A stretch of 64,000 nucleotides of DNA. It comes from Acidobacteriota bacterium (GTDB taxonomy: Bacteria; Acidobacteriota; Terriglobia; Bryobacterales; Bryobacteraceae). The position numbers were made by a program, and so were the translations under genes. Below the pieces are notes generated by a model. The model had not been told where the DNA came from. It searched no databases and worked only from the letters and a program-made list of their open reading frames with translations. The stretch spans positions 1 to 64,000 of the forward strand of contig JAFDVS010000007.1 in assembly GCA_018268935.1 (NCBI GenBank), in the 5' to 3' direction. Shown piece after piece: positions 27,196 to 35,473 of this stretch. The first letter of the stretch is position 1. Each line of letters opens with the position of its first letter.

Positions 27196-28674
27196 TCAGG
27201 GTTTTGGATTTAGTGGCCGAAGGGCGGGATAGGCGCCCTGGTAGGCGGCGTGAGCGCGGCGATAGAATGCGGATTGAGTGGGGTCCGGAGTGTGGGTGTT
27301 GACCTCGCGGATGGCCCGGCGGCAGACCTGTTCGACGGGTTCGGATTCGGCGGCGAGGGCGAGGAGAGCGGCTCCGTGGGCGGAACCTTCCTGGGATTCG
27401 AGAGTGGTCACGGTGCAGCCGAATACGTCGGCGAACATCTGGCGCCAGAAGGGGCTGCGGGCTCCGCCGCCGGATAGGCGGACGCGGTTGACGGGGACTC
27501 CCATGGCTGTGATGATAGCGAGTCCGTCGTTCTGACTGAAGGCGACGCCTTCGAGGATGGCGCGAATGAGGTCGGCGCGGCGGTGTTTGGCGGTGAGGCC
27601 GATCCAGGCGGCGCGGCAGGAGGCATCGAGGTGGGGCGTGCGTTCGCCCATGAGATAAGGGAGCCAGAGGAGGCCGTGAGCGCCGGCGGGGGAGGTTGCA
27701 GCTTCGGCGGTGAGTGCGTCGTAGGATTCGTTTGGGGCGAACTGGTTGCGGAACCACTGGAGGCTGAGCCCGGCGCCTTGGGTGACGCCCATGACGTGCC
27801 ATTTGCCGGGAACGGCGTGGCAGAAGGTGTGGACGCGGCCCTGAGGGTCATAGGCAGGCGCGTCGGTGTGGGCGAAGACGACTCCGGAAGTGCCGATGGT
27901 GCAGGAGACGATGCCGGGTTCGACGATGCCGTTGCCGACGGCGCTGGCGGCCTGATCGCCACCTCCGCCGACGACGGGAGTGCCGGGGCGGAGTCCGGTG
28001 GGCGCGGCTGCTGAATTAGAAATGGTTCCGGTAATTTGCGGGGATTCGTAGATTTTGGGGAGCCATTCGAGGGGAATTTCGAGGCCTTCGCACATGTCGC
28101 CGGACCAGCGGCGGTGGACGACGTCGAAGAGGGCAGTGCCGCTAGCGTCGGAGACGTCGGAGGCGTACTCGCCCGTGAGTTGGAAGCGGAGGTAGTCCTT
28201 GGGCAGGAGAACCTTGCGGACGCGGGCGTAGAGTTCGGGCTCATGGTCGCGGACCCAGAGGAGTTTGGGGAGCGTGAAGCCGGTGAGGACGGGGTTGGCG
28301 ATGGCGGCGAGGACTCGGCCGGGGCCGAGTTTGGCGTTGATCCAATCGACTTGCGGCTGGCTGCGCTGATCGCACCAGATGAGGGAGGGGCGGATGACGG
28401 CGCCGAGTTCGTCGAGGATGACGAGGCCGTGCATTTGGCCGCTGAGTCCGATGGCCTGGATGTCGTTGCCGGGGATGCCGGATTGGGCGAGGACGCCGCG
28501 GATGGCGGTTTGGGCGGCGGCCCACCAGTTCTCGGGACGCTGCTCGGCCCAGAGGGGCTGGAGCATGGTCATGTCGTCGTGAGGAGCGGTGAAGCCGGAG
28601 ATCACGGCTCCGTTTTCGTCAATGAGGAGGGCGCGAGTGCCGCCGGTGCCGACGTCGATGCCAAGCCAGTACAT
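27196..28674 (-). CDS. xylB: Xylulokinase
   Basis: The FGGY-family sugar kinase of 492 residues starts MYWLGIDVGTGGTRALLIDE, the phosphate-1 motif. It continues with AIGLSGQMHGLVIL (substrate loop, typical of XylB), RPSLIWCDQRS, VVGGGGDQAASAVGNGI (catalytic Asp in GGGDQ) and VRLSGGGARSPFWRQM (adenosine motif). It phosphorylates D-xylulose in the cytoplasm, feeding the pentose phosphate pathway. ATG 28686 (four residues longer) is also possible; neither has a clear ribosome-binding site. No xylose isomerase is nearby. Confidence 0.93.
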   Translation of the reverse strand: MYWLGIDVGTGGTRALLIDENGAVISGFTAPHDDMTMLQPLWAEQRPENWWAAAQTAIRGVLAQSGIPGNDIQAIGLSGQMHGLVILDELGAVIRPSLIWCDQRSQPQVDWINAKLGPGRVLAAIANPVLTGFTLPKLLWVRDHEPELYARVRKVLLPKDYLRFQLTGEYASDVSDASGTALFDVVHRRWSGDMCEGLEIPLEWLPKIYESPQITGTISNSAAAPTGLRPGTPVVGGGGDQAASAVGNGIVEPGIVSCTIGTSGVVFAHTDAPAYDPQGRVHTFCHAVPGKWHVMGVTQGAGLSLQWFRNQFAPNESYDALTAEAATSPAGAHGLLWLPYLMGERTPHLDASCRAAWIGLTAKHRRADLIRAILEGVAFSQNDGLAIITAMGVPVNRVRLSGGGARSPFWRQMFADVFGCTVTTLESQEGSAHGAALLALAAESEPVEQVCRRAIREVNTHTPDPTQSAFYRRAHAAYQGAYPALRPLNPKP

Positions 28675-28771
28675 AAGCAGGAGCATTATCGCACGCAGGC
28701 CTTTCCTGCGCTGGGCGGCTCACGGCCAGAGTTTCCCGAAGGACTCCATGTAAGGTCAAATGCCGGATCGA

Positions 28772-28789
28772 CCCCGGACAGAGCCGGGG
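28772..28789 (-). terminator. Possible weak hairpin terminator after kelch-LamG gene
   Basis: CCCCGG-ACAGAG-CCGGGG forms a perfect 6-bp stem 15 bases beyond the stop of the minus-strand gene ending at 28804. On that strand it is followed by only a short T stretch, so termination is likely weak. Confidence 0.35.
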
Positions 28790-28803
28790 CTTCCCGTTTT
28801 CCG

Positions 28804-30348
28804 TTAGATTTTTCCGGCGCTGCCGGCCAGGAAGATCGAGCGGATCTCCACGGGATTCAATGGCCGGCTGTAAAGAGTCAACTCGTCCAGCATGCCCTTG
28901 TAACGGTTTTGCGAGACCGTGCTATGGGCGCCGATCAACAGCGGGGCGGTATTGGTGAATGTACCGGCGATAGGAGTGAACTGATGGACACGAACGCCAT
29001 TCAACCAGATGGAAGCGCCATTTGAGGCCTGGCTGAGGACGATGGCGACATGAACCCATTGAGTGGCCGGGATGTCCGCTGGTGCTATCTGATTCACGTA
29101 CTTGTTCCCGTTGGCGAGTTGGATTCCGACGCGGGTGATTCCAGCGCTGGTGTGCAGAAAGACATGATAGCCGCGATTCCCTGTACGCTTATCCAGAATG
29201 CTCTGCAAGCCGGTGAGGTTGCCACGGTTCATCCAGAACTCAATGGTCATCCCAGTTGAAGCATCGAGGTTGACACAGGAGGGGGAGCCGTTGGCTTGTA
29301 AATAGCCGTTAGCGAGGTCAGCCCCTTTGAGGACCTTTCCAGTGGGGAAGTTGACAGTACCGGAGGCAGTGAGGGACGTACAACTGCCGCCCAATCCCCC
29401 ATTGAAGCGCCACCAGGCCATGTAGGCTCCAGTTCTGGCTCGCACGGGACCCCAACTCTGCGTCAGTGAACTGGGAGAATTGCTGGCCAGATGGCCCCCT
29501 GTGGCGTAGATTCTTCCGTCCACCACCGCGGCGGCAAGGTCGCGCCTCGACGTCGCCACCTGAGGAGTGGATGTCCAGGTGATTGCCGGGTATTCCACTT
29601 TGTGGGCCTGAGGCTGTAGACCTCCGATGATGTAGACATTCCTGTCGGGGGCGCTGATACCGAGGTAATCGGTGGCGGAGTAGGGAAAGTTCGAGAGATC
29701 CGTCCAAGTGGATGCGAATCTGTAGTTCGACCAACCGTGGGAATACAGCAAGCCGTCGTGAGAGGCCCCCAGATGAAACAGTTCCTCTCCGCTGGATATG
29801 GGTGGTTCCTGTTTCCAACCAGCGGCTTTGTTGAAGACATCCAGTGAGAATACCGGATCTCCGCTTGGATCGGCGGCGTAAATGCGGCAGTCGGCGCCGG
29901 AAGCAGCCACGACGGATTTTGTATTGGGGTTCACGGGGATGGAAGTGGGGAGGGATTGCTGTTCGGTCTGCCAAGTGGTGGTGTTGGTATCGTACGACTC
30001 GACGGTGACACCGGGCGTTCCGCTACCTGCCCAAGCGTATCCACCGATCACGTAGATGCGGCCGTCACAGCCGGTTACCGCGGCGTGCCGGGCCCTAGGC
30101 CCCATCCCCGGGGCGGCTGACCATTGGCCGGTAGCGGGATCGAATTGACTCACGCTACCCGAAGGTTTGGGGTTTCCCTGAAGCACGCCACCTGTGACAT
30201 ACATTCGCCCATCGGGGCCGGTCGCCGCCGCATGAAAATAGCGCGTTGCGGGTAGCGGGGGCTGAGTAGTCCATTGAGCAGAGGCCACACTGGACAAGGC
30301 CAGAAGGGCCGGCAACGCGGCAAAAGGCAGACTTGAGTTGTTGATCAT
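28804..30348 (-). CDS. Secreted kelch-repeat protein with C-terminal LamG domain
   Basis: Start at ATG 30348, preceded by AGGGAGA; the same frame stays open for another 1.8 kb upstream, but that part is antisense to two good genes. The 514-residue protein has a signal peptide (MINNSSLPFAALPALLALSS), kelch-type propeller repeats at ~25-310 (GPDGRMYVTGGV, CDGRIYVIGGYAW, PDRNVYIIGGL, VDGRIYATGGHL) and a LamG-like lectin domain at ~325-514 (MTIEFWMNRGNLTGLQSILD, WVHVAIVLSQ, LDELTLYSRPLNPVEI). It probably binds extracellular glycans. It is divergent from the mannonate dehydratase operon. Confidence 0.88.
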   Translation of the reverse strand: MINNSSLPFAALPALLALSSVASAQWTTQPPLPATRYFHAAATGPDGRMYVTGGVLQGNPKPSGSVSQFDPATGQWSAAPGMGPRARHAAVTGCDGRIYVIGGYAWAGSGTPGVTVESYDTNTTTWQTEQQSLPTSIPVNPNTKSVVAASGADCRIYAADPSGDPVFSLDVFNKAAGWKQEPPISSGEELFHLGASHDGLLYSHGWSNYRFASTWTDLSNFPYSATDYLGISAPDRNVYIIGGLQPQAHKVEYPAITWTSTPQVATSRRDLAAAVVDGRIYATGGHLASNSPSSLTQSWGPVRARTGAYMAWWRFNGGLGGSCTSLTASGTVNFPTGKVLKGADLANGYLQANGSPSCVNLDASTGMTIEFWMNRGNLTGLQSILDKRTGNRGYHVFLHTSAGITRVGIQLANGNKYVNQIAPADIPATQWVHVAIVLSQASNGASIWLNGVRVHQFTPIAGTFTNTAPLLIGAHSTVSQNRYKGMLDELTLYSRPLNPVEIRSIFLAGSAGKI

Positions 30349-30462
30349 AATCCGTTCTCCCTTTGGAATCTCCACCAACCTGTATTGCGGAACACGCGGG
30401 AATCGCGGGCCAGGCGGCGGACGGGAGCGCCCCGGTATACAATGGCTGTTCCGGTAAATGCC

Positions 30463-31554
30463 ATGAATCGCAGAACCTTCTTTCAAAGCTCCGCGGCGGG
30501 TGCACTCGCCGCTAATGCGCCGCAACCGGTGGAGGCCGCCAAATGGCCGAAGCCCATCCTGTTCAAGCTGGGATGCCAATCGGGCCCGACGGACGAGAAG
30601 CGGCTCCAATTTTTCAAACGCCATAGCGTGAATCACATTAACGGGTATCCGGCGCCGAAGGGCGAGAATGCGAAGTACACGCTGGAGGATTTGCAGAAGC
30701 TGAAAGACCTGTGCGAGAAGCACCAGGTGAAACTGGAGATGATCGCGCCGCCGTACCTGGCGTCGAGCCATATCGACCGGACGCAGCGGCCGGCGATCAT
30801 GCTGGGAGATGGGGCGAACCGGGACCGGGATATCGCCGAGATTCAGCAATTGATCAAGGATTGCGCAAAGGTGGGGATTCCGGGGATCAAATACAACATG
30901 AGCATTCTGGGCGTGGTGCGGACGGAGCGCACGCCGGGACGCGGCGGCACGGAATTGAGCACGTGGAAGTACAGCATCGCGAAGCCGGCGACGCCGCTGA
31001 CGCGGGCCGGGGAGATGACGGCGGACCGGTATTGGGAACGGATTACTTATTTTCTGGAACGGGTAATTCCGGTTGCCAATGAGTACAAGATCCGGATGGC
31101 GTGCCACCCGCACGATCCCGGGATGCCGCCGCAGGGCTATCAGGGCGTGGACACGGTGCTGGGCACGGTGGCAGGGCTGAAGAAGTTCATCTCGATCAAG
31201 GAGAGCCCGTATCACGGGTTGAACTTCTGCCAGGGGACGGTGTCGGAGATGCTGGAGAATCCGGGGAAGGAGATCTTCGATGTGATCCGGTATTTCGGAT
31301 CGCGGAAGAAAATCTTCAACGTACATTTCCGGAATATTCGCGGGAAGCGGAGCGACTTCCAGGAAGTGTTTCCGGACGAGGGCGATGTTGATTTTGTGGA
31401 AGCGATCAAGGTGTACCGGGAAGTGGAGTATCCGTATATGCTGATGCCGGATCACGTGCCCCATCACCATGACGATCCGGGCGGGCACCAGGCGTTCGCG
31501 TTTTGCTATGGATATATCCGGGCGCTGATTCAGGCGTCGGACAGGTTGACGTAG
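30463..31554 (+). CDS. uxuA: Mannonate dehydratase-like enzyme with Tat-type leader
   Basis: The 363-residue protein starts at ATG 30463 with MNRRTFFQSSAAGALAAN, a Tat-like leader; a 7-codon longer start at 30442 is possible. The TIM-barrel body matches UxuA: CHPHDPGMPPQGYQGVDTVL, SPYHGLNFCQGTVSEM, FNVHFRNIRG and FPDEGDVDFVEA supply the family's metal ligands. UxuA converts D-mannonate to 2-keto-3-deoxygluconate in hexuronate breakdown and is normally cytoplasmic, so export of this copy is unusual and the substrate could differ. A GH29 gene follows 15 bases downstream. Confidence 0.85.
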   Translation: MNRRTFFQSSAAGALAANAPQPVEAAKWPKPILFKLGCQSGPTDEKRLQFFKRHSVNHINGYPAPKGENAKYTLEDLQKLKDLCEKHQVKLEMIAPPYLASSHIDRTQRPAIMLGDGANRDRDIAEIQQLIKDCAKVGIPGIKYNMSILGVVRTERTPGRGGTELSTWKYSIAKPATPLTRAGEMTADRYWERITYFLERVIPVANEYKIRMACHPHDPGMPPQGYQGVDTVLGTVAGLKKFISIKESPYHGLNFCQGTVSEMLENPGKEIFDVIRYFGSRKKIFNVHFRNIRGKRSDFQEVFPDEGDVDFVEAIKVYREVEYPYMLMPDHVPHHHDDPGGHQAFAFCYGYIRALIQASDRLT

Positions 31555-31569
31555 CAGGAGGGTTTGGTT

Positions 31570-32643
31570 ATGCGGCGACGGGAGTTTGTTTCGCTGGCCG
31601 CGGCCAGTGCGGCAGGGTTGGGCGCGGCAAGCCGCGCGGAGTCGCTCGAGTGGATGAGGAAGGCGAAGTTCGGACTCTTCATGCACTACGGCGTGTACAG
31701 CCTGCTGGGACGCGGCGAGTGGGTGATGTTGAACGAGGCGATTCCCGTCGCCGAGTATTCGAAGTTGAAGGCGCGGTTCACGGCGGAGAAGTTCAACGCG
31801 GATGCCATCTGCGACATGGCGCAGGCGGCGGGGATGAAGTATGTGAACATGACGGCGCGGCACCATGACAGCTTCTGTTTGTTCAAGACCGGGCAGACGG
31901 ATTTTTCGAGCGTGGCGGCGCCGGCGAAGCGGGATCTGATTGGGGAGTTGACGGCGGCGGCGCGGAAGCGGGGGCTGGGGATTTTTTACTATTACTCCTA
32001 TGCTTTGGATTGGCGGCATCCGTATTTCTTTTCGCGGGCGGCGGGGATGGATTCGAAGAATGCTGCGTGGGACCGGGGGCGGCCGGATTACAAGGTGGCG
32101 GAGCCATCGTACCGGTATCAGAAGCCGGAGGATTTCCGGAAGTACATCGACTTCGTGCATGCGCAGTTACGGGAGTTGCTGACGCAGTACGGGCCGGTGA
32201 ACGGGATCTGGCTGGATCCGATCATGGGTTACTACGCGCGGCCGGATCTGTTTCCGATTGCCGAGACGTATTCGTTGATCCGGGGATTGCAGCCGGGGTG
32301 TTTGATTTGCTTCAAGCAGGGGGCGAATGGGGACGAGGATTTCGTGGCTCCGGAGCGAACGCTGGCGCCGCATTCGCGGGGCGGGGAGATTGCGAAGAAG
32401 GTGTGGGAGAAGAACAAGAACAAGCTACCGGAGATTTGCGACACGCTGCAGGAGCGGATCTGGGGGTATCAGTCGCGGGATGACCGCAAGCATCGGGACG
32501 CGGAGTGGGTGCTGAAGACACTGGAGTACTGCAAGTCGATAAACGGGAATTTGTTGTTGAATACGGGACCGTTGCCGGACGGGTCGATCCATGCGGAAGA
32601 TGCGGCGACGTTGCGGGAAGTTGGGAAACGCAGAAAAGCTTGA
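31570..32643 (+). CDS. Alpha-L-fucosidase-like GH29 enzyme, exported
   Basis: AGGAGG at 31556-31561 fixes the start at ATG 31570. The N-terminus MRRREFVSLAAASAAGLGAA is a Tat-like leader. The catalytic barrel has GH29 motifs: KFGLFMHYGVYSLLGRGEW, KYVNMTARHHDSFCLF, GIWLDPIMGYY near residue 213 (probable nucleophile Asp) and NGNLLLNTGPLPDG at the end. At 357 residues it lacks the C-terminal beta-sandwich of longer fucosidases. Linked to the mannonate-dehydratase-like gene, it suggests stepwise processing of a plant or microbial polysaccharide outside the cytoplasm. Confidence 0.9.
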   Translation: MRRREFVSLAAASAAGLGAASRAESLEWMRKAKFGLFMHYGVYSLLGRGEWVMLNEAIPVAEYSKLKARFTAEKFNADAICDMAQAAGMKYVNMTARHHDSFCLFKTGQTDFSSVAAPAKRDLIGELTAAARKRGLGIFYYYSYALDWRHPYFFSRAAGMDSKNAAWDRGRPDYKVAEPSYRYQKPEDFRKYIDFVHAQLRELLTQYGPVNGIWLDPIMGYYARPDLFPIAETYSLIRGLQPGCLICFKQGANGDEDFVAPERTLAPHSRGGEIAKKVWEKNKNKLPEICDTLQERIWGYQSRDDRKHRDAEWVLKTLEYCKSINGNLLLNTGPLPDGSIHAEDAATLREVGKRRKA

Positions 32644-32722
32644 GCCGTCAAGACTTCTCTCACGGATGCAAAGTTCGCGTCCCATTACGAAACCCAGTTG
32701 AACTAGTACCTTTTCAGGACCT

Positions 32723-32738
32723 GGAAGTATTTACTTCC
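32723..32738. promoter_or_regulatory. Perfect inverted repeat upstream of PEP-CTERM gene
   Basis: GGAAGTA-TT-TACTTCC is a perfect 7-bp dyad in the A/T-rich gap (32644-32861) before the second PEP-CTERM gene. No T-run follows, so it is more likely an operator than a terminator. Confidence 0.4.
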
Positions 32739-32861
32739 GAATCGAATAGGCATATTCTCCAATAGTACAAATTAATCTGGAAATACACGAAGCGTATCCG
32801 CCGAGGCGATAGCGTCGGGCATTTCCGCACAAATCCAGACCATCGAAGGGGAAAGAACCTG

Positions 32862-33737
32862 ATGAGAATCAGACAGGCAACGTGTGTCTTGGCGGGAATA
32901 CTCGCCGCGTGGACGCTACCGGCAGCGAATGTAACGGTGTACGGGAACGGAACGGCATTCACGAATGCCGGCGGATCGAACGCGAACAACTTCGCGGCCT
33001 TCGACGCGTGGTTCTCGAACAATGTGCGCAATGGCGGTGCGTCGGGGATTACGGCGGATTATCCGCGGAGCGGAAACGGTTCGGCGTACCTAGCGGCGCC
33101 GGCACACGGGGGGAACAACGCGAAGGCGGACTTCGAGTACCTGTTTGGGAATGGCGGGTATTCATTGGGGACGTTGAGCGCATTCAGCTATGACTGGTAC
33201 CGTGATTCGGCGAGCACGGTGGACGGGCATTACATGCCTGCAATCCGGCTCTATTTCGACGCGGATGGAAATGCAGGAACCACCAACGACCGGGGGTATC
33301 TGGTTTATGAACGGGCTTACAACCCCGACACTTCGCCGGTTCCGACGGATCAGTGGGTGAGCGACGATCTATTCAATTTTGCGGGAGCTGGTCAATCGGC
33401 GAACCTATGGATGGTGAACTTCGGCAACGCAAACGGATCGGTGCTGGAAATTTACAACCGGGATCTGCAGGACTGGCTGACGACGCCAAATCCGAACGTG
33501 AACTATCCGACGCTGAGCGCGAACACGAAGATTTACGGGCTGAGCGTTGGCGTGGGATCCGGATGGGCGGGGGCATTTGAGGGTGGAGTGGACAATGTCC
33601 GGCTGGCATTTGGAACGGCATTCGACACGACGTGGAATTTCGAAGTGGAAGGCGGCGATGTGCCGGAACCATCGACAGGGTTGCTGCTGCTGGGTGGACT
33701 GGCGGCGATGGCGGCGGTGGTGCGCCGGCGGACGTAA
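32862..33737 (+). CDS. PEP-CTERM sorting-domain protein
   Basis: The 291-residue protein has a signal peptide (MRIRQATCVLAGILAAWTLPA), a ~240-residue beta-rich, Asn/Gly/Tyr-rich body (ADFEYLFGNGGYSLGTLSAF, YMPAIRLYFDADGNAG, GVDNVRLAF) that looks lectin-like, and a C-terminal sorting signal VPEPSTGLLLLGGLAAMAAV followed by RRR. It would be exported, cut by an exosortase, and placed at the surface or in matrix. It is the second such protein in the window, and no exosortase gene is nearby. Confidence 0.9.
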   Translation: MRIRQATCVLAGILAAWTLPAANVTVYGNGTAFTNAGGSNANNFAAFDAWFSNNVRNGGASGITADYPRSGNGSAYLAAPAHGGNNAKADFEYLFGNGGYSLGTLSAFSYDWYRDSASTVDGHYMPAIRLYFDADGNAGTTNDRGYLVYERAYNPDTSPVPTDQWVSDDLFNFAGAGQSANLWMVNFGNANGSVLEIYNRDLQDWLTTPNPNVNYPTLSANTKIYGLSVGVGSGWAGAFEGGVDNVRLAFGTAFDTTWNFEVEGGDVPEPSTGLLLLGGLAAMAAVVRRRT

Positions 33738-33876
33738 GAAAAAATATCGCTACGGAACTTGACGTGCGGCGCGCGGTAGAGAGAAAATAGCGCGACATAG
33801 ATTTAAGGCGCATTCCTGACCCGGCAAGTCCACTGGGAGAGGGAATCGCTGGCAGTAAAGGCAGGAGATTTCCGTA

Positions 33877-34080
33877 GTGAGAGAAAAAGGCACAGTCAAG
33901 TGGTTTAATGCCGCTAAAGGATATGGATTCATTCAACGGTCGACGGGAGAGGACGTATTTGTCCATTATTCGGCGATCCAGATGAACGGATATCGCACGC
34001 TCGATCAAGGGCTGGAGGTTGAGTTCGAGGTCAAGACGGGTCCGAAGGGCCTGCAGGCCGAGAACGTGCAGCGGCCCTGA
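33877..34080 (+). CDS. cspA: Cold-shock-domain protein
   Basis: The 67-residue protein starts with GTG at 33877. It carries RNP1 KGYGFI and RNP2 VFVHYSAI, and begins with the standard [11 protein letters not shown]. Such proteins bind single-stranded RNA/DNA and melt structure. The ~140 bases between 33738 and 33876 hold no gene and probably include a long leader, as is common for cold-shock genes. A good terminator follows directly. Confidence 0.97.
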   Translation: MREKGTVKWFNAAKGYGFIQRSTGEDVFVHYSAIQMNGYRTLDQGLEVEFEVKTGPKGLQAENVQRP

Positions 34081-34109
34081 TTGAACCACTGATAGACTTA
34101 AACAAGGTG

Positions 34110-34142
34110 AGGCCGCTCCGAGTGGGGGCGGCCTTTTCCTTT
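34110..34142 (+). terminator. Intrinsic terminator of the cold-shock gene
   Basis: AGGCCGC (34110-34116) and GCGGCCT (34128-34134) form a perfect 7-bp stem with an 11-base loop, followed by TTTCCTTT. It sits 29 bases past the cspA stop. Confidence 0.8.
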
Positions 34143-34154
34143 GGAGGCAAGCGT

Positions 34155-34823
34155 ATGAGACCGGTATGGCATGCGTTGGCGGCGGTGATGACGGTGGGAC
34201 CGGTGTTGTGGTTGATCGCCGTCTATCCGGATTTGCCGGCTCGGGTGCCGGTGCACTGGAACATTCATGGAGATCCGGACCGATGGGCGGCAAAGAGCCT
34301 GGCATCGGTGTTTCTGGTGGGGATTATCAGCATCTGGGTGCAGTTGTTGATGGGGCTTCTGATTCACGATTCGGACACGGCGCGGGAGCGGGCGAGTTCG
34401 GCGAGCCTGCGGCACAGCCTGGACACGATGTATCAGTTGCTGCAGCCGATGCGGTTCGTGCTGGCGGCGATGATGGCGGTGATCATGATGGGGTTGAAGG
34501 CGGGGAAAGCGGAGCCTTGGTTTAGTCCGGCGATGATGGTGTGCACCGCGGCGCTGATGGGTGGGGCGCTGATTGGCGTGTACCGGGGATGGAAGGCGCA
34601 GAATGCGTATGAAGCGTCCATCCCTTCGGACGCGCCGGAGTTCCGCGATGAGAACTACCGGTTGGGGGTGATTTACTACAACCCGAACGACGCGAATTTT
34701 CTGGTTCACAAGCGGGTGGGGATTGGGTTCACGATCAACGCGGCGCACCGGCGGGCGTGGGTGTATCTGTTGGTGATGGTGGGGCTGCTGTCGACGACGT
34801 TGGGAGCGGTGTTTCTGATCTAA
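34155..34823 (+). CDS. DUF1648 / DUF5808 membrane protein
   Basis: GGAGG at 34143-34147 sets the start at ATG 34155. The 222-residue protein has about five membrane segments. The N-terminal part (YPDLPARVPVHWNIHGDPDRWAAK) is the DUF1648 pattern, and a C-terminal YYNPNDANFLVHKRVGIGFTINAA matches DUF5808. Homologues in Firmicutes (SdpI-like) give immunity to secreted toxins, but most members have no known role. Confidence 0.88.
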   Translation: MRPVWHALAAVMTVGPVLWLIAVYPDLPARVPVHWNIHGDPDRWAAKSLASVFLVGIISIWVQLLMGLLIHDSDTARERASSASLRHSLDTMYQLLQPMRFVLAAMMAVIMMGLKAGKAEPWFSPAMMVCTAALMGGALIGVYRGWKAQNAYEASIPSDAPEFRDENYRLGVIYYNPNDANFLVHKRVGIGFTINAAHRRAWVYLLVMVGLLSTTLGAVFLI

Positions 34824-34911
34824 GCGGAAGGAAAACTACGGGCTTGGGGCGCGGCCTTCGGCCGATGCAGGCCACTGAAAAACGATGGCCTTCACCACTT
34901 TTTGCGTGAAG

Positions 34912-35427
34912 CTAGGGGCGAAGGAAGGTGGACATCCACCAGCCGAGGATTGTGCCGACGATGCCGCCGGCGAGGACGTCGCTGAGGTAGTGCATGCCGA
35001 GGATGACGCGGGAGGCTCCGATGCTGGAGGCGGCGAACAATAGCGGGACGGTGAGTTGGGGGTGAAAAGGGATGACGGCGGCGATGACCGCAAAGGCGCT
35101 CATGGTGTGGCCGGAGGGGAAGGAATACTTGTCGGGAGGCTTGGCACGGGACCAGACGTGGGGTTCGATTTCGAAGGGGCGGCGGCGGACGACAATGCGT
35201 TTGACGGCGGAGTAGAGGGCGGTGGAGAGGAGCGCGGAAAGGCCAAGGGCGGGGAGGCTGGGGCTCTTGCGCCAGTAGAGGGCCATGGCGAGAGCCCACC
35301 AGAGCCAGCCGTCGCCGAGCCAGGTGGAGGCGATCATCCAGGCGCGGACCCAGCGCGGAGCGTGCCAGCGATGGACGCGGCGCATGAGCCAGCGGTCGAG
35401 GGCACGGGCGTGGCGAATAACGGGCAC
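34912..35427 (-). CDS. PAP2-superfamily membrane phosphatase
   Basis: The 171-residue integral membrane protein starts with GTG at 35427. It has the three phosphatase motifs: K-x6-RP in KRIVVRRRP, PSGH in KYSFPSGHTMSAF, and SR-x5-H-x3-D in SRVILGMHYLSD. It would dephosphorylate a lipid phosphate such as undecaprenyl pyrophosphate or phosphatidate at the periplasmic face. It is divergent from a lipid-type glycosyltransferase gene 46 bases away, which fits a role in envelope lipids. Confidence 0.93.
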   Translation of the reverse strand: MPVIRHARALDRWLMRRVHRWHAPRWVRAWMIASTWLGDGWLWWALAMALYWRKSPSLPALGLSALLSTALYSAVKRIVVRRRPFEIEPHVWSRAKPPDKYSFPSGHTMSAFAVIAAVIPFHPQLTVPLLFAASSIGASRVILGMHYLSDVLAGGIVGTILGWWMSTFLRP

Positions 35428-35473
35428 AACTCCACTGTAGCGGGTGGGGGGTTTGCTAGAGTTGATCTACTGC

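Noticed and set aside
30349-32160. Minus-strand frame continuing about 600 codons upstream of the kelch-LamG start
   Set aside because: It is antisense to the well-supported mannonate dehydratase and fucosidase genes, is Arg/Pro/His-rich, and a signal peptide with a ribosome-binding site marks the start at 30348.
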